Assembly: GCF_000316645.1 (NCBI RefSeq)
Contig: NC_019684.1
Location: 3,997,501-4,061,500 of the forward strand
Source: Nostoc sp. PCC 7524
Lineage (GTDB): Bacteria > Cyanobacteriota > Cyanobacteriia > Cyanobacteriales > Nostocaceae
Direction: 5' to 3'
DNA length: 64,000 bases
Part shown: one piece after another, positions 28,925 to 38,097 of the stretch
How positions within the stretch are numbered: position 1 is the first letter of the stretch
How the letters are laid out: each line of letters opens with the position of its first letter
Notes under the pieces: generated by a model
What the model saw: only the letters and a program-made list of their open reading frames with translations
Told to the model about the DNA's origin: nothing
Database searches by the model: none
Translations under genes and position numbers: made by a program

Positions 28925-29968
28925 ATGACAATCACAATTTCACAACAAGCATTTTGGGATTTATTTGTAGATATACCAGAAACAGAAACAACTGCGCCGA
29001 TACTCCGATCCACATTAGGAGAATCCTGGAATATATTTGATACTTTTTGTTCATTTCCACCAGAAATAGGTACAGGTTTTTGGGGAGAAATAGAATTACG
29101 GGATGGGTTACACTTAGCAATTTCAGAACATCAATTACATGACGATTTAGTTATAAAAAATCCTGAACGACAACATCCTTTAGAATACAGTTTTTATCTA
29201 GCAAAATATTACCAAGAACAAAATTGTTTTGTTAGTAAAGGACAAAACAGATTATTTGGAAGTGGACTAGCACCAAAAGAGAGAGTTAAAGCATTTAAAT
29301 CAGAAAAAATCATTGAAATCAATGTCCACATAGAACCAGAGATATTTTACCTGTTTATGGGTAAACAAGAAAATCAGCTACCACAGAAATTAGCTCATTT
29401 AGTTAGACAATGCCATCAAGAATATTACTCTCGTGCTGGCACTAATACACCAGCAATGGAAGTAGCATTACAACAAATTTTAAATTGTCCCTATCAGGGA
29501 ATGATGAAAAGGATGTATTTAGAAAGTAAAGTTTTAGAACTTATGGTATTACTGGTTGAGGAAGATGTAGCCGCACGCCAAGGTAAACATGACACATTTT
29601 CTCTCAAGCCTGATGATGTGGAACGGATTCACTATGCTAAAGAAGTTTTATTGCGTAATTTAGACAATCCTCCTTCCTTAAGGGACTTATCTAGACAAGT
29701 AGGCTTGAATGATTGTACTCTCAAACGAGGGTTTCGTCTGGTATTTGGTACAACGGTATTCGGCTATTTACATCATCATAGATTAGAGCAAGCAAGAAAA
29801 TTATTAGTAACCGGAGAAACCAGCATTTCTAAAGCAGCCCGTAGCGTTGGTTTTGCTAGTCGTAGCTATTTCGCTACTGCTTTTAGAAAAAAATTTGGCA
29901 TCAATCCCAAAGAATTTTTGCTAGCTAATTCCAGGTCATCCATAAAAGTTGATGAGTTGATAGGATAA
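28925..29968 (+). CDS. AraC-family transcriptional regulator (PchR-like), module 3
   Basis: The ATG at 28925 (MTITISQQAFWDLF) is chosen over an upstream start because it aligns with the module 5 paralogue (MSITISQPAFWELF). That gives 347 residues. The C-terminal double HTH holds 'VGLNDCTLKRGFRLVFGTTV' and 'AARSVGFASRSYFATAFRKK'. Both recognition helices are nearly the same as in module 5 (LNDCTLKRGF; ADRSYFAAAF), matching the near-identical operators of the two modules. It is predicted to activate the receptor at 30395 in response to its ferric siderophore. The operator lies ~105 bp behind its stop. Confidence 0.9.
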   Translation: MTITISQQAFWDLFVDIPETETTAPILRSTLGESWNIFDTFCSFPPEIGTGFWGEIELRDGLHLAISEHQLHDDLVIKNPERQHPLEYSFYLAKYYQEQNCFVSKGQNRLFGSGLAPKERVKAFKSEKIIEINVHIEPEIFYLFMGKQENQLPQKLAHLVRQCHQEYYSRAGTNTPAMEVALQQILNCPYQGMMKRMYLESKVLELMVLLVEEDVAARQGKHDTFSLKPDDVERIHYAKEVLLRNLDNPPSLRDLSRQVGLNDCTLKRGFRLVFGTTVFGYLHHHRLEQARKLLVTGETSISKAARSVGFASRSYFATAFRKKFGINPKEFLLANSRSSIKVDELIG

Positions 29969-30070
29969 GCGTAAGCACAATAAAAAGTTTGATTTGTAGT
30001 CTCAAAAATTTATGTAGAAATCTCAATCTACAAAAATAATAATAACCTGATTCCATCATTGAAAAAAAGA

Positions 30071-30115
30071 AAAATTCCGTCTAGCGTTCAAAAAATTCCG
30101 TCTAGCGTTCAAAGC
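30071..30115 (+). promoter_or_regulatory. Tandem operator of module 3 (two exact 21-bp repeats)
   Basis: The unit AAATTCCGTCTAGCGTTCAAA occurs twice with a 21-bp period (CCG at 30077 and 30098). It is perfect over the 17-nt core ATTCCGTCTAGCGTTCA. Two helical turns between boxes fits a dimeric AraC-type activator. Module 5 has the same AAATTCCGTCTAGC start with a different 3' half (CATCAAG instead of GTTCAAA). Confidence 0.7.
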
Positions 30116-30132
30116 ACTTAACTATAAACTAG

Positions 30133-30163
30133 AGCTTTCCTGTAAGCTTCTTGATAGTAATTA
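30133..30163 (+). promoter_or_regulatory. Conserved promoter-core sequence of module 3
   Basis: The 31-nt sequence beginning AGCTTTCCTGTAAGCTTCTT and ending GATAGTAATTA is repeated exactly at 40936-40966 in module 5. In both cases it begins 35 nt after the CCG of the second operator box. It contains the short dyad AAGCTT and a TTGATA/TAGTAAT segment that could serve as a promoter element. Conservation at a fixed distance implies RNA polymerase contact next to the activator. Confidence 0.55.
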
Positions 30164-30213
30164 TTAATTACAAACATAACGGCTATTGGAGATGAGGCAT
30201 TGGGTAGTTAGTC

Positions 30214-30269
30214 AGGTGCGTCAGTACCAATACTAGATGTGTCTATGGTTAATCTAACTGACGCATCCT
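30214..30269. repeat. Dispersed hairpin repeat (GGTGCGTCAGT family)
   Basis: AGGTGCGTCAGT and its near-complement ACTGACGCATCCT bracket a 56-bp segment in the receptor leader region. It is related to the repeats at 34049 and 53124, which carry GGGTGCGTCAGT arms. Confidence 0.6.
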
Positions 30270-30305
30270 ACAGATTTAAAAATCTCTAATAGGATTTCCC
30301 AGTCA

Positions 30306-30352
30306 CGCCAGTTCGCTCAACGGAGGGAACCTCCGCACGCGACTGGCTCCCC
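30306..30352. repeat. Dispersed palindromic repeat (GCCAGT...ACTGGCTCCCC family)
   Basis: The arms CGCCAGTTCGC and GCGACTGGC flank an inner hairpin GGAGG-GAA-CCTCC. The reverse complement (GGGGAGCCAGTCGCG) matches elements at 46290 and 59247. It lies just upstream of STRR heptads (30355-30373) and the receptor start. Confidence 0.65.
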
Positions 30353-30394
30353 AATACCCAGTCCCCAGTCCCTTATTTGCGTGTGAGTAGAGTG

Positions 30395-32983
30395 ATGTCA
30401 AATCAATTGCAAAAACTAGCTTGGATGACAGGATTGAGTTTGGTATTAGTTAACTTCCCTGCGTTAGCAGAAGATAACCAAAAACCAATAACAAAAATTT
30501 CTCAATTAAGTGATATAGAAAAACCTGCAACTACTATTCAACAATGGCTGGCTCAATCTCTGGTTCAAGTAACAGGTGTCCAGTTGCAAACCACCGAGCA
30601 AGGGATAGAGGTAATTTTAGCCACTAATCAATCAGATAAACTGCAACTGACCAACAAGAGTGAGGGTAATAGCTATATTGTTGAAATTCCCAATGCTCAA
30701 CTGAGCCTATCTAGTGGCGATACATTCCGCCAGGAAAAACCAACTGCGGGAATTAGTGAAGTTATAGTCACAAATTTAGATGCAAATACAATTCGTGTGA
30801 CAGTAACAGGTGAAAGTGGTGCGCCGCAAGTCGAATTGTTTGATGGTGACGAGGGTTTAGTTTTCGGGGTTGTCGCAACTGTAAGCACTACTCAAACACC
30901 ACCGCAACCAGAACAACAACCAAGTAACGAAACCCAGCCAGAACAACCATCTGCACAAAATGAAGCACCTATTGAACTGGTAGTTACGGGTGAACAAGAT
31001 ACATATCGTATCCCAGAAGCATCAGCAGCCACTAGAACCGACACCCCAATTCGGGACATTCCCCAGTCAATTCAAGTAATTCCTAAACAAGTTTTAGAAG
31101 ACCAGAAGGTTATTCGACTTACTGATGCAATTCGTAACGTGAGTGGTATTGTCGAAGGTGATACTTTTGGCGGGACAAATGACAACTTCAATCTTAGAGG
31201 CTTCGATTTTATTTCTACTTTTCGTAATGGTTTAAGAGAAACCGGCTTTGTATTGCGAGAGCTTGCTAATATCGAGCAAATAGAAGTTCTTAAAGGCCCG
31301 GCTTCTGTTTTATATGGAAATTCTGAACCAGGAGGAATCATTAATTTAGTAACGAAAAAACCTCTTGCTACTCCTTATTACTCTGCCGATTTATCTGTAG
31401 GTAACTACAATTACTATCGTTCTACCATTGATTTATCAAGTCCTCTTAACACAGATAAATCATTACTATATCGACTAAACGTTGCCTACGAAAATGCTGG
31501 TAGTTTCCGAAATTTTGTCAATAGTGAGCGAGTCTTTTTTGGGCCAGTTTTTGATTTAAAACTGGGTGAGAACACTAACATATTGTTTGATGTTAGTTAT
31601 GTCAACGATGAGCGCACAATGGATCAAGGTATAGTTGCTTTTGGACGGGGTATTGCTGACATTCCTACTAGTAGGTTCTTGGGTGAACCAGGAGATGAAC
31701 GCACAGTAGAAGAGGTAAATGTTGGATACCGCTTAGAGCATCGTTTTAGTGACCAATTAACCCTCCGCAATGCTTTTCGCTATACTTCACAAGATACCTT
31801 TGATTATCGCGCCCAGCCTCTGGCAGTTGACGAAGCAACTGGTGAACTCTCGCGCAACTTCCGTTCTAATGATGATTACCGTGAGACATACTCTCTACTA
31901 ACAGATATTGTTGGTAAATTTAAGACAGGTTCAATTGAACATACACTCTTGTTTGGATTTGATCTGGCTCGACAAAAGAGCGATGGTTCTCAAAGACGGC
32001 TACCTGGGGGACTCACTCCATCAATAAATATTTTTAACCCGGTTTACAACGTTATCCCCAGACCTGCGCTGTCTGAATTAACCAATGTAGTTAGAGATGG
32101 TAAATCTACAACTGATTCATTGGGTATCTATTTGCAAGATCAGATAGCATTTTCAGACAAATTCAAGTTAATGCTAGGTGGTCGTTTTGACGTTGTGGAG
32201 CAAGACCAGTTTGATAGGCTTTCAGATACTCGTACTCTTCAGTATGACGAAGCTTTTACTCCTCGGATTGGTGTTGTTTACCAGCCAATTAAACCGATTT
32301 CACTTTATGCTAGTTATAGTCGCTCGTTTGTTCCCAATTTTGCCCAGCGTGCTGACGGGACATTTTTACCCCCTGAACGTGGTAATCAATATGAAGTCGG
32401 AATCAAGGCAGATTTGAATGAAAAATTTTCAGCGACATTAGCAGCTTATGAAATTACTAGAACAAATATTGCTACACCCGATCCCAATGACCCTGATGGC
32501 TTTAGCATTCCTGTTGGGGAACAGAGAAGTCGAGGAATTGAACTGGATATATCTGGTGAAATTTTGCCGGGATGGAATATTATTGCTGCTTATAGTTATA
32601 CAGATGCCACAGTCACAAAAAGTAATGATTTAAGGGTTGGTTCTAGAGTACCCAAAGTACCTGAACACAAAGCAAGTTTGTGGACTACTTATCAATTTCG
32701 ACAGGGCAATTTGCAAGGTTTGGGCTTTGGTTTAGGGTTGTTTTATCTTTCCGATAGAGTAGGTGGTGATATTCCTACCCCTGAGTTTGACGATACTTTC
32801 ACATTACCTAGTTATCTGCGAACTGATGCTGCAATTTATTACAAGCGAGATAATTGGAAGGCTGCTATCAATATCGAAAACTTGTTTGGTGTCAGATATA
32901 TTGAGTCATTTAACTTTGGTAGAAATACAGTGATTCCGGGCGCACCATTTACAATTATCGGGTCAATTACTTTTGAGTTTTAA
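30395..32983 (+). CDS. TonB-dependent ferric-siderophore receptor with AMIN domain, module 3
   Basis: The ATG at 30395 (MSNQLQKLAWMTGLSLVLVN) is preferred; an upstream TTG at 30377 only adds six residues. The product has 862 residues: signal peptide cleaved after 'FPALAE', AMIN domain (~65-165, 'QGIEVILATNQSDKLQL' to 'FDGDEGLVFGV'), Pro/Gln linker, TonB-box-like 'IELVVTGEQD' and a FhuA-type plug ('IRDIPQSIQVIP', 'IEQIEVLKGPASVLYG', 'PGGIINLVTKKP'). The barrel ends 'IIGSITFEF'. It is the likely entry port for a hydroxamate/citrate-type siderophore, followed 29 bp later by its binding lipoprotein. Confidence 0.93.
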   Translation: MSNQLQKLAWMTGLSLVLVNFPALAEDNQKPITKISQLSDIEKPATTIQQWLAQSLVQVTGVQLQTTEQGIEVILATNQSDKLQLTNKSEGNSYIVEIPNAQLSLSSGDTFRQEKPTAGISEVIVTNLDANTIRVTVTGESGAPQVELFDGDEGLVFGVVATVSTTQTPPQPEQQPSNETQPEQPSAQNEAPIELVVTGEQDTYRIPEASAATRTDTPIRDIPQSIQVIPKQVLEDQKVIRLTDAIRNVSGIVEGDTFGGTNDNFNLRGFDFISTFRNGLRETGFVLRELANIEQIEVLKGPASVLYGNSEPGGIINLVTKKPLATPYYSADLSVGNYNYYRSTIDLSSPLNTDKSLLYRLNVAYENAGSFRNFVNSERVFFGPVFDLKLGENTNILFDVSYVNDERTMDQGIVAFGRGIADIPTSRFLGEPGDERTVEEVNVGYRLEHRFSDQLTLRNAFRYTSQDTFDYRAQPLAVDEATGELSRNFRSNDDYRETYSLLTDIVGKFKTGSIEHTLLFGFDLARQKSDGSQRRLPGGLTPSINIFNPVYNVIPRPALSELTNVVRDGKSTTDSLGIYLQDQIAFSDKFKLMLGGRFDVVEQDQFDRLSDTRTLQYDEAFTPRIGVVYQPIKPISLYASYSRSFVPNFAQRADGTFLPPERGNQYEVGIKADLNEKFSATLAAYEITRTNIATPDPNDPDGFSIPVGEQRSRGIELDISGEILPGWNIIAAYSYTDATVTKSNDLRVGSRVPKVPEHKASLWTTYQFRQGNLQGLGFGLGLFYLSDRVGGDIPTPEFDDTFTLPSYLRTDAAIYYKRDNWKAAINIENLFGVRYIESFNFGRNTVIPGAPFTIIGSITFEF

Positions 32984-33012
32984 TCAAGACATAAAGAGGA
33001 GAAAGTATTAAA

Positions 33013-33984
33013 GTGTATCGTCACCTAAAATCATTTTTGCTAGGATTTGTTACTATTATTTTGCTTTTGGCTTGCCATAGTAATATTTCACAAAATGCAA
33101 CTCAAGGTGACAATACCTTACTGACATCTCCTCTACCGATAGCTACAAAAGTAGTCAAACACGCTTTGGGTGAAACAATAATTCCCATCAAGCCACAGCG
33201 AATTATTGTATTAAATGATATTGGTCTTTTAGACCCGGTATTGTCTTTGGGTATCAAACCAATTGGTACAGTCAGTTATTTTCCAGAGTACGACTTTTTA
33301 TTCCGTGGTGTAACTAATGAGGAAGCGGCTGGTATCGAGATAATTGGTACTGGAAATCAGCCTAATTTAGAAAGTGTTCTTAAGCTCAAACCAGACTTAA
33401 TTTTGATGCGTGAATACCAGAAAAGTTTGTATAAAGAATTATCTGCGATCGCACCTACGGTTATGGTAGACTTGCCGGGTCTAAACTACTCTTTTAAAGA
33501 AAATCTCCGCTTTATTGCTCAAGTGCTGGGTGAGTCTAAAAAAGCTGAACAAGTTATTACTCAATACTACGCAAGAGTCAAAAATTTGCAACGTGTCATG
33601 GGTGAACGACTCAAAGAAATAGAAGTATCTGTCATTTATCTATTTGATGAAAATTTACTTGGTACATTTGCTGACAATGAAACATTTAATCAAGTTTTTC
33701 AGGATATTGGTATTCAACTTATACCTGTACTAGCAAATCAAAAAGAAGATACTTTAGTATCAAGTGTTGAGGTATTAAATAAGTACGATGCCGATATTTT
33801 GTTTGTTATGAATAGTAATAAACATTTGTCAAGAGCTTTTTTCAAAAATCCTCTTTTAACTACGCTCAAAGCCACAAAAAAGAATCAAGTGTATGAAGTC
33901 CAAGTAGATAGATGGTGGACATTCGGCTTTTTTGGAGTCAATAAGCTACTTGATGATTTATTTAAATATCTGGTGCAGCCATAG
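33013..33984 (+). CDS. FecB-like siderophore-binding lipoprotein, module 3
   Basis: A GTG start at 33013 is preceded by a good Shine-Dalgarno sequence (AGAGGAGAAAG). The 323-residue product has a clean lipobox 'ILLLACHSN', so it is anchored to the inner membrane. Family motifs are 'GETIIPIKPQRIIVLNDIGL', 'LESVLKLKPDLILM' and the tail 'FFGVNKLLDDLFKYLVQP'. It is closest in this window to the module 5 protein (shared 'LDPVLSLGIKPIGT'/'LDPVLALGVKPIGI' and 'LFRGVTNEE'/'LFRGITEDE'), which suggests the two modules handle related siderophores or are duplicates. It probably delivers ligand to the FecCDE importer. Confidence 0.9.
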   Translation: MYRHLKSFLLGFVTIILLLACHSNISQNATQGDNTLLTSPLPIATKVVKHALGETIIPIKPQRIIVLNDIGLLDPVLSLGIKPIGTVSYFPEYDFLFRGVTNEEAAGIEIIGTGNQPNLESVLKLKPDLILMREYQKSLYKELSAIAPTVMVDLPGLNYSFKENLRFIAQVLGESKKAEQVITQYYARVKNLQRVMGERLKEIEVSVIYLFDENLLGTFADNETFNQVFQDIGIQLIPVLANQKEDTLVSSVEVLNKYDADILFVMNSNKHLSRAFFKNPLLTTLKATKKNQVYEVQVDRWWTFGFFGVNKLLDDLFKYLVQP

Positions 33985-34048
33985 CCTGAGTGACAATTCA
34001 ACACCCAGAGTTCGGTTAGGGACTTTCAGATAAAAGAATATCCAAAAT

Positions 34049-34155
34049 GTAGGGTGCGTCAGTATGAATCATTTCTGGATATAGTTAGGTTCTATCGCAC
34101 TGACGCACCCTACCAAACCGTCAGTTTCGGATAATTTATTTCCTGGTGTTCCCTT
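34049..34155. repeat. Dispersed ~105-bp repeat with 15-bp perfect terminal hairpin
   Basis: GTAGGGTGCGTCAGT (34049-34063) and its exact complement (34099-34113) form a long hairpin. They are followed by 'ACCGTCAGTTTCGGATAATT' and a TTTATTTCCTGGTGTT segment, with the same order and similar sequence at 53124-53228. It sits between the module 3 binding protein and the module 4 regulator. Confidence 0.7.
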
Positions 34156-34284
34156 AAAGGTAGATGAATTTTGTAAAACATTTTACATTGTTTGCTATCT
34201 AGCCTACAGACATAGTAGCATAATGAGAGATAATCTCAATAAATACCAAAAACTGTAGCTGTAAGATATTAATTGCTGAGAACT

Positions 34285-35298
34285 ATGACAATAGTGTTTT
34301 GTGACCAAGATTGGGAAGAAATATTAGAAGAACATCAAAAGCATCATTTCTGTAGCTCAAATTGCGTTGTTGATGAGAACTATACACAAGCAGATACAAA
34401 ATATTTTGCTTGGCGGGAATGGTATATGCCACTTCGTTCTGGTTTAAAAATTAGAATTTATGAATTTAAACCTACAGATAATTTTATTCAAATTGGCAAG
34501 CATGGTCATTCTAATACCACAACATTAAGTTTTTTTATTAAGGGTAACTCTCAAACAATTTTACAAGGTATAACAAATTCGGCAAATGAAATTGTAGGGC
34601 GTAATTATATAGAATATGCACCCAATATTCTAGAAAGTGATGAATATGTAGCCAATCAGCAGGTTGTCAGAGTACAAATTTGCCTTGAACCTGCAAAATT
34701 TTTTCAAGATTTTGAGCCTCATCAGTTACAACAACTTCCCTCAGAATTACAAATATTTGCTGCGAGTGGTGAAATACAACCTTATTATCGTCAGGGAATT
34801 ACAACACCAGAAATGCAGATAGCTCTACAGCAGATTTTAAATTGTCCTTTTCAAGGAATAATGAAACGTCTGTATTTAGAAGCTAAAGCAATTGAATTGA
34901 TGACACATCAATTTAGCCAGTTTACAAAATCTGTATCAAATTCTGATGATAAATCACTTGTAAAAACTGATGATGTTGAAAGGATTTATCAGGCTAAAGA
35001 CATATTAATTAATAACTTTAAAAATCCACCTTCATTATTAGAAATAGCCCGACAAGTAAAACTGAATGATTGCAAATTAAAGCAGGGTTTTCGTCAAATC
35101 TTTGGCACAACAGTCTTTGGTTATTTACACGATTATCGAATGCAGCAAGCATATATGCTGTTAAATACTGGTTGCATGAAAGTCCAAGAAGTAGCTAAAG
35201 CCGTTGGCTATGCTAGTCCTAGTTCCTTTAATTCTGCATTCAAGAAAAAATTCGGCGTGAATCCAAAAGCATATCAAGTTAAAAGATACAAGGAATAA
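34285..35298 (+). CDS. AraC-family transcriptional regulator (PchR-like), module 4
   Basis: The ATG at 34285 (MTIVFCDQDWEEI) is used; a TTG four codons earlier is less likely. That gives 337 residues. The sensor domain contains 'QILNCPFQGIMKRLYLEAKA', and the double HTH contains 'VKLNDCKLKQGFRQIFGTTV' and 'VAKAVGYASPSSFNSAFKKK'. Its second recognition helix (SPSSFNSAF) differs from all paralogues, as does its operator (TCCGTTTGGAA). It is predicted to activate the receptor at 35474. Confidence 0.9.
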   Translation: MTIVFCDQDWEEILEEHQKHHFCSSNCVVDENYTQADTKYFAWREWYMPLRSGLKIRIYEFKPTDNFIQIGKHGHSNTTTLSFFIKGNSQTILQGITNSANEIVGRNYIEYAPNILESDEYVANQQVVRVQICLEPAKFFQDFEPHQLQQLPSELQIFAASGEIQPYYRQGITTPEMQIALQQILNCPFQGIMKRLYLEAKAIELMTHQFSQFTKSVSNSDDKSLVKTDDVERIYQAKDILINNFKNPPSLLEIARQVKLNDCKLKQGFRQIFGTTVFGYLHDYRMQQAYMLLNTGCMKVQEVAKAVGYASPSSFNSAFKKKFGVNPKAYQVKRYKE

Positions 35299-35329
35299 AT
35301 TTACAATTTATCGACATCTCACTTCAGCA

Positions 35330-35373
35330 AAAAAAAACTCCGTTTGGAAGAAGAAAAAAATCCGTTTGGAACA
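35330..35373 (+). promoter_or_regulatory. Tandem operator of module 4 (two 22-bp repeats)
   Basis: AAAAACTCCGTTTGGAAGAA and AAAAAATCCGTTTGGAACAA lie in direct order with CCG at 35340 and 35362 (22-bp period). The core TCCGTTTGGAA is perfect in both. The pair lies between the regulator stop (35298) and the receptor start (35474). Confidence 0.65.
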
Positions 35374-35473
35374 ATTTTTAGTCTTCAAATAGATTTTGTA
35401 ATCACGGTAAAGTTATTGAGAAAGATTTTTAGTTACTTTTGGCAAAACTGATTTTGACTGGTGGGTGAGGAGA

Positions 35474-38059
35474 ATGATCAAGTTGCAACAACTGCTTTGG
35501 ATGGCCAGTTTGAGTTCGATTTTAGTTACTATACCTGCTATTGGCGAAGAAATAAAAAGCACCAGTACAGAGGAAAAATCAGATTATCTTAACCCTGGAA
35601 ACAACGTTAAACAACTGCTAGCTCAATCACTTATTCTGATTCCAGAAATCAGATTACAACCTACAGATAAAGGGCTTGATGTAATCTTAGAAACCAATCA
35701 AAGTGACAAGCTTCAACCAGTAGTGAGAAGTGAGGGCAATAATTACATTGTAGATATAAGCAACGCACAACTGCGTCTATCTAGTGGCGATACATTCCGC
35801 CAAGAAAAACCGACTACGGGAATCACTGAAGTTATAGTTACAAATTTAGATGCAAACACGATTCGTGTGACAGTAACAGGTGAAACGGGTGCGCCGCAAG
35901 TCGAATTGTTTGATGGTGATGAGGGTTTAGTTTTCGGGGTTGTCCCAACTGTAACTACTACTCAAACACCACAGACACAACCAACCCCACCGCAACCTAG
36001 TAGCGAAACCCAGCCAGAACAACCATCTGCACAAAATGAAGCACCAATTGAATTAGTGGTAACAGGCCAGCAAGATAGATACCGTGTACCCAATGCTTCC
36101 ACTGGGACTAGAACTGATACCCCGATACGAGATATTCCTCAGACTATTCAAGTAGTTCCTGAAGAAGTGATTAGGGATCAAAAAGTCACCCGTTTAAGAG
36201 ACGCACTGCTGAATGTTGGTGGTGTACTTCAAGATGGTGGGTTTGCTGGTACAGCAGACCAAATTGGTATTCGAGGATTTTTTGGCGGAGGTCTTTTTGG
36301 TGGTGGTATTTTAGTTGATGGCTTCAAAGATGGACGAAGTGGTATTAGAGAAACTGCAAACGTTGAGCGTATAGAAGTCCTCAAAGGGCCAGCTTCAGTT
36401 TTATATGGTGGCGTTGAACCAGGAGGAGTCATTAATTTAGTTACAAAGCAACCTCTGAGAGAGCCATTTTTTAATGCTGAATTGTCAGTGGGTAGTTTCT
36501 CCACATTTCGCCCAAGTATAGATATTTCTGGGCCACTAAATTCCGAGAGAACTCTATTATATAGGCTCAACTCTGTTTACGAAACTTCTAATGGATTCCG
36601 TGATTTTAATCAAGATACTCAACGATTTTTCATTTCACCCATTTTAAAATGGGAAATTGGCAAAGCCACTAACTTAACGTTGCAATTTGACTATCTCAAT
36701 GATGAGCGTCCATTTGATCGGGGATTTTTGGCTTTTGGTGAGGGTATTCTTGACACTCCTCTAGAGCGTTTTTTTGGTGAACCAGATGATGTGAGAAAAG
36801 TTGAAGAAGTCGGATTGAGCTATCGTTTAGAGCATAATTTTAACGATAATTGGAAAATCCGTAATGCTTTCCGATATCAGAGTTCCGATACATTTGATTA
36901 TCGTGCTGAACCTGTGAGTTTGAATGAAACAACAGGTATTTTGTCACGTAATTTTAGATCCAATGATGACTATCGAGAAACTTATACTTTACAAACTGAT
37001 TTAGTTGGTAAGTTTACTACAGGCTCGATTAATCATACTCTATTATTTGGTATTGATTTAGCTAGAGCTACACAAGGCGGAACTCAAAAGCGATTACCTG
37101 GAGGACTTACACCAAGTATTAATGTATTCAATCCAGTTTACAATGTCATACCCAGACCTGGTTTAGAAGCATTAACCAACGTTGTGCGCGATAACCAAGA
37201 TACCAGCGATGGTCTAGGAATTTTCTTGCAAAATCAAATAGCGTTTGCAGATAATTTAAAATTTCTCGTGGGTGGACGGTTGGATATTGTAGATCAAAAT
37301 AGTAAAGATTTACGAGATGGTTCTGAATCGAATCAATACGATACAGCTATTACCCCAAGATTGGGTATTGTGTATCAACCTATTGAACCTGTTTCTCTTT
37401 ACGCTAGTTACAGCCAATCATTTCAACCAAATTTTGGTATAAGAGTAGATGGTTCAGTTCTACAACCTGAACGGGGAACTCAGTACGAAGTGGGAGTAAA
37501 AGGTGAATTTTTAGATGGTAGATTAGCCGCGACTTTGGCAGCTTATCATATTACTAAATCGAATATTGCTACAACTGATCCAGCGAATCCAGACTTTAGC
37601 ATTCCCATAGGAAAACAACGCAACCAGGGTATTGAGTTCAATGTTGCAGGACAAATTAGTCCAGGTTGGAATGTAATCGCATCTTATTCTTACATTGATG
37701 CCGAGATTACTGAAGATAACAGTGGTTTGGCGGGGAATCGTCCAGCCAATGTCCCATTTAATACAGCTAGTTTGTGGACAACTTACGAATTGCAACGCGG
37801 TAGTTTGCAGGGTTTAGGTTTTGGTCTAGGCTTATTTTATGTAGGCGATCGCCTAGGTGATGCAGACAATACCTATACCATCCCCAGCTATCTGAGAACA
37901 GATGCAGCAATTTACTATCAACGTAATAATTGGCGGGCTGGGATTAATATCCAAAATCTGTTTAATGAAAAATATTTTCAAGGATCAAATTTTGGTAGAG
38001 TTGCCATAGAACCTGGCGCACCATTAACAGTGATTGGTAGTTTTTCTGTGACATTTTAA
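35474..38059 (+). CDS. TonB-dependent ferric-siderophore receptor with AMIN domain, module 4
   Basis: The ATG at 35474 (MIKLQQLLWMASLSSILVTI) aligns with the module 3 start and follows a GGTGAGGAG ribosome-binding sequence. The product has 861 residues: signal peptide, AMIN domain (~65-165), linker, TonB-box-like 'IELVVTGQQD' and a FhuA-type plug ('IRDIPQTIQVVPEEV', 'VERIEVLKGPASVLYG', 'PGGVINLVTKQP'). The barrel ends 'VIGSFSVTF'. The AMIN/linker DNA at ~35790-36050 is almost the same as module 3's, which points to duplication or gene conversion of this part, whereas the barrels have diverged. It is followed 38 bp later by a binding lipoprotein. Confidence 0.93.
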   Translation: MIKLQQLLWMASLSSILVTIPAIGEEIKSTSTEEKSDYLNPGNNVKQLLAQSLILIPEIRLQPTDKGLDVILETNQSDKLQPVVRSEGNNYIVDISNAQLRLSSGDTFRQEKPTTGITEVIVTNLDANTIRVTVTGETGAPQVELFDGDEGLVFGVVPTVTTTQTPQTQPTPPQPSSETQPEQPSAQNEAPIELVVTGQQDRYRVPNASTGTRTDTPIRDIPQTIQVVPEEVIRDQKVTRLRDALLNVGGVLQDGGFAGTADQIGIRGFFGGGLFGGGILVDGFKDGRSGIRETANVERIEVLKGPASVLYGGVEPGGVINLVTKQPLREPFFNAELSVGSFSTFRPSIDISGPLNSERTLLYRLNSVYETSNGFRDFNQDTQRFFISPILKWEIGKATNLTLQFDYLNDERPFDRGFLAFGEGILDTPLERFFGEPDDVRKVEEVGLSYRLEHNFNDNWKIRNAFRYQSSDTFDYRAEPVSLNETTGILSRNFRSNDDYRETYTLQTDLVGKFTTGSINHTLLFGIDLARATQGGTQKRLPGGLTPSINVFNPVYNVIPRPGLEALTNVVRDNQDTSDGLGIFLQNQIAFADNLKFLVGGRLDIVDQNSKDLRDGSESNQYDTAITPRLGIVYQPIEPVSLYASYSQSFQPNFGIRVDGSVLQPERGTQYEVGVKGEFLDGRLAATLAAYHITKSNIATTDPANPDFSIPIGKQRNQGIEFNVAGQISPGWNVIASYSYIDAEITEDNSGLAGNRPANVPFNTASLWTTYELQRGSLQGLGFGLGLFYVGDRLGDADNTYTIPSYLRTDAAIYYQRNNWRAGINIQNLFNEKYFQGSNFGRVAIEPGAPLTVIGSFSVTF

Positions 38060-38097
38060 TTCTGAGTAAACTCAGGTTTGAGGTATGAGATTCCATC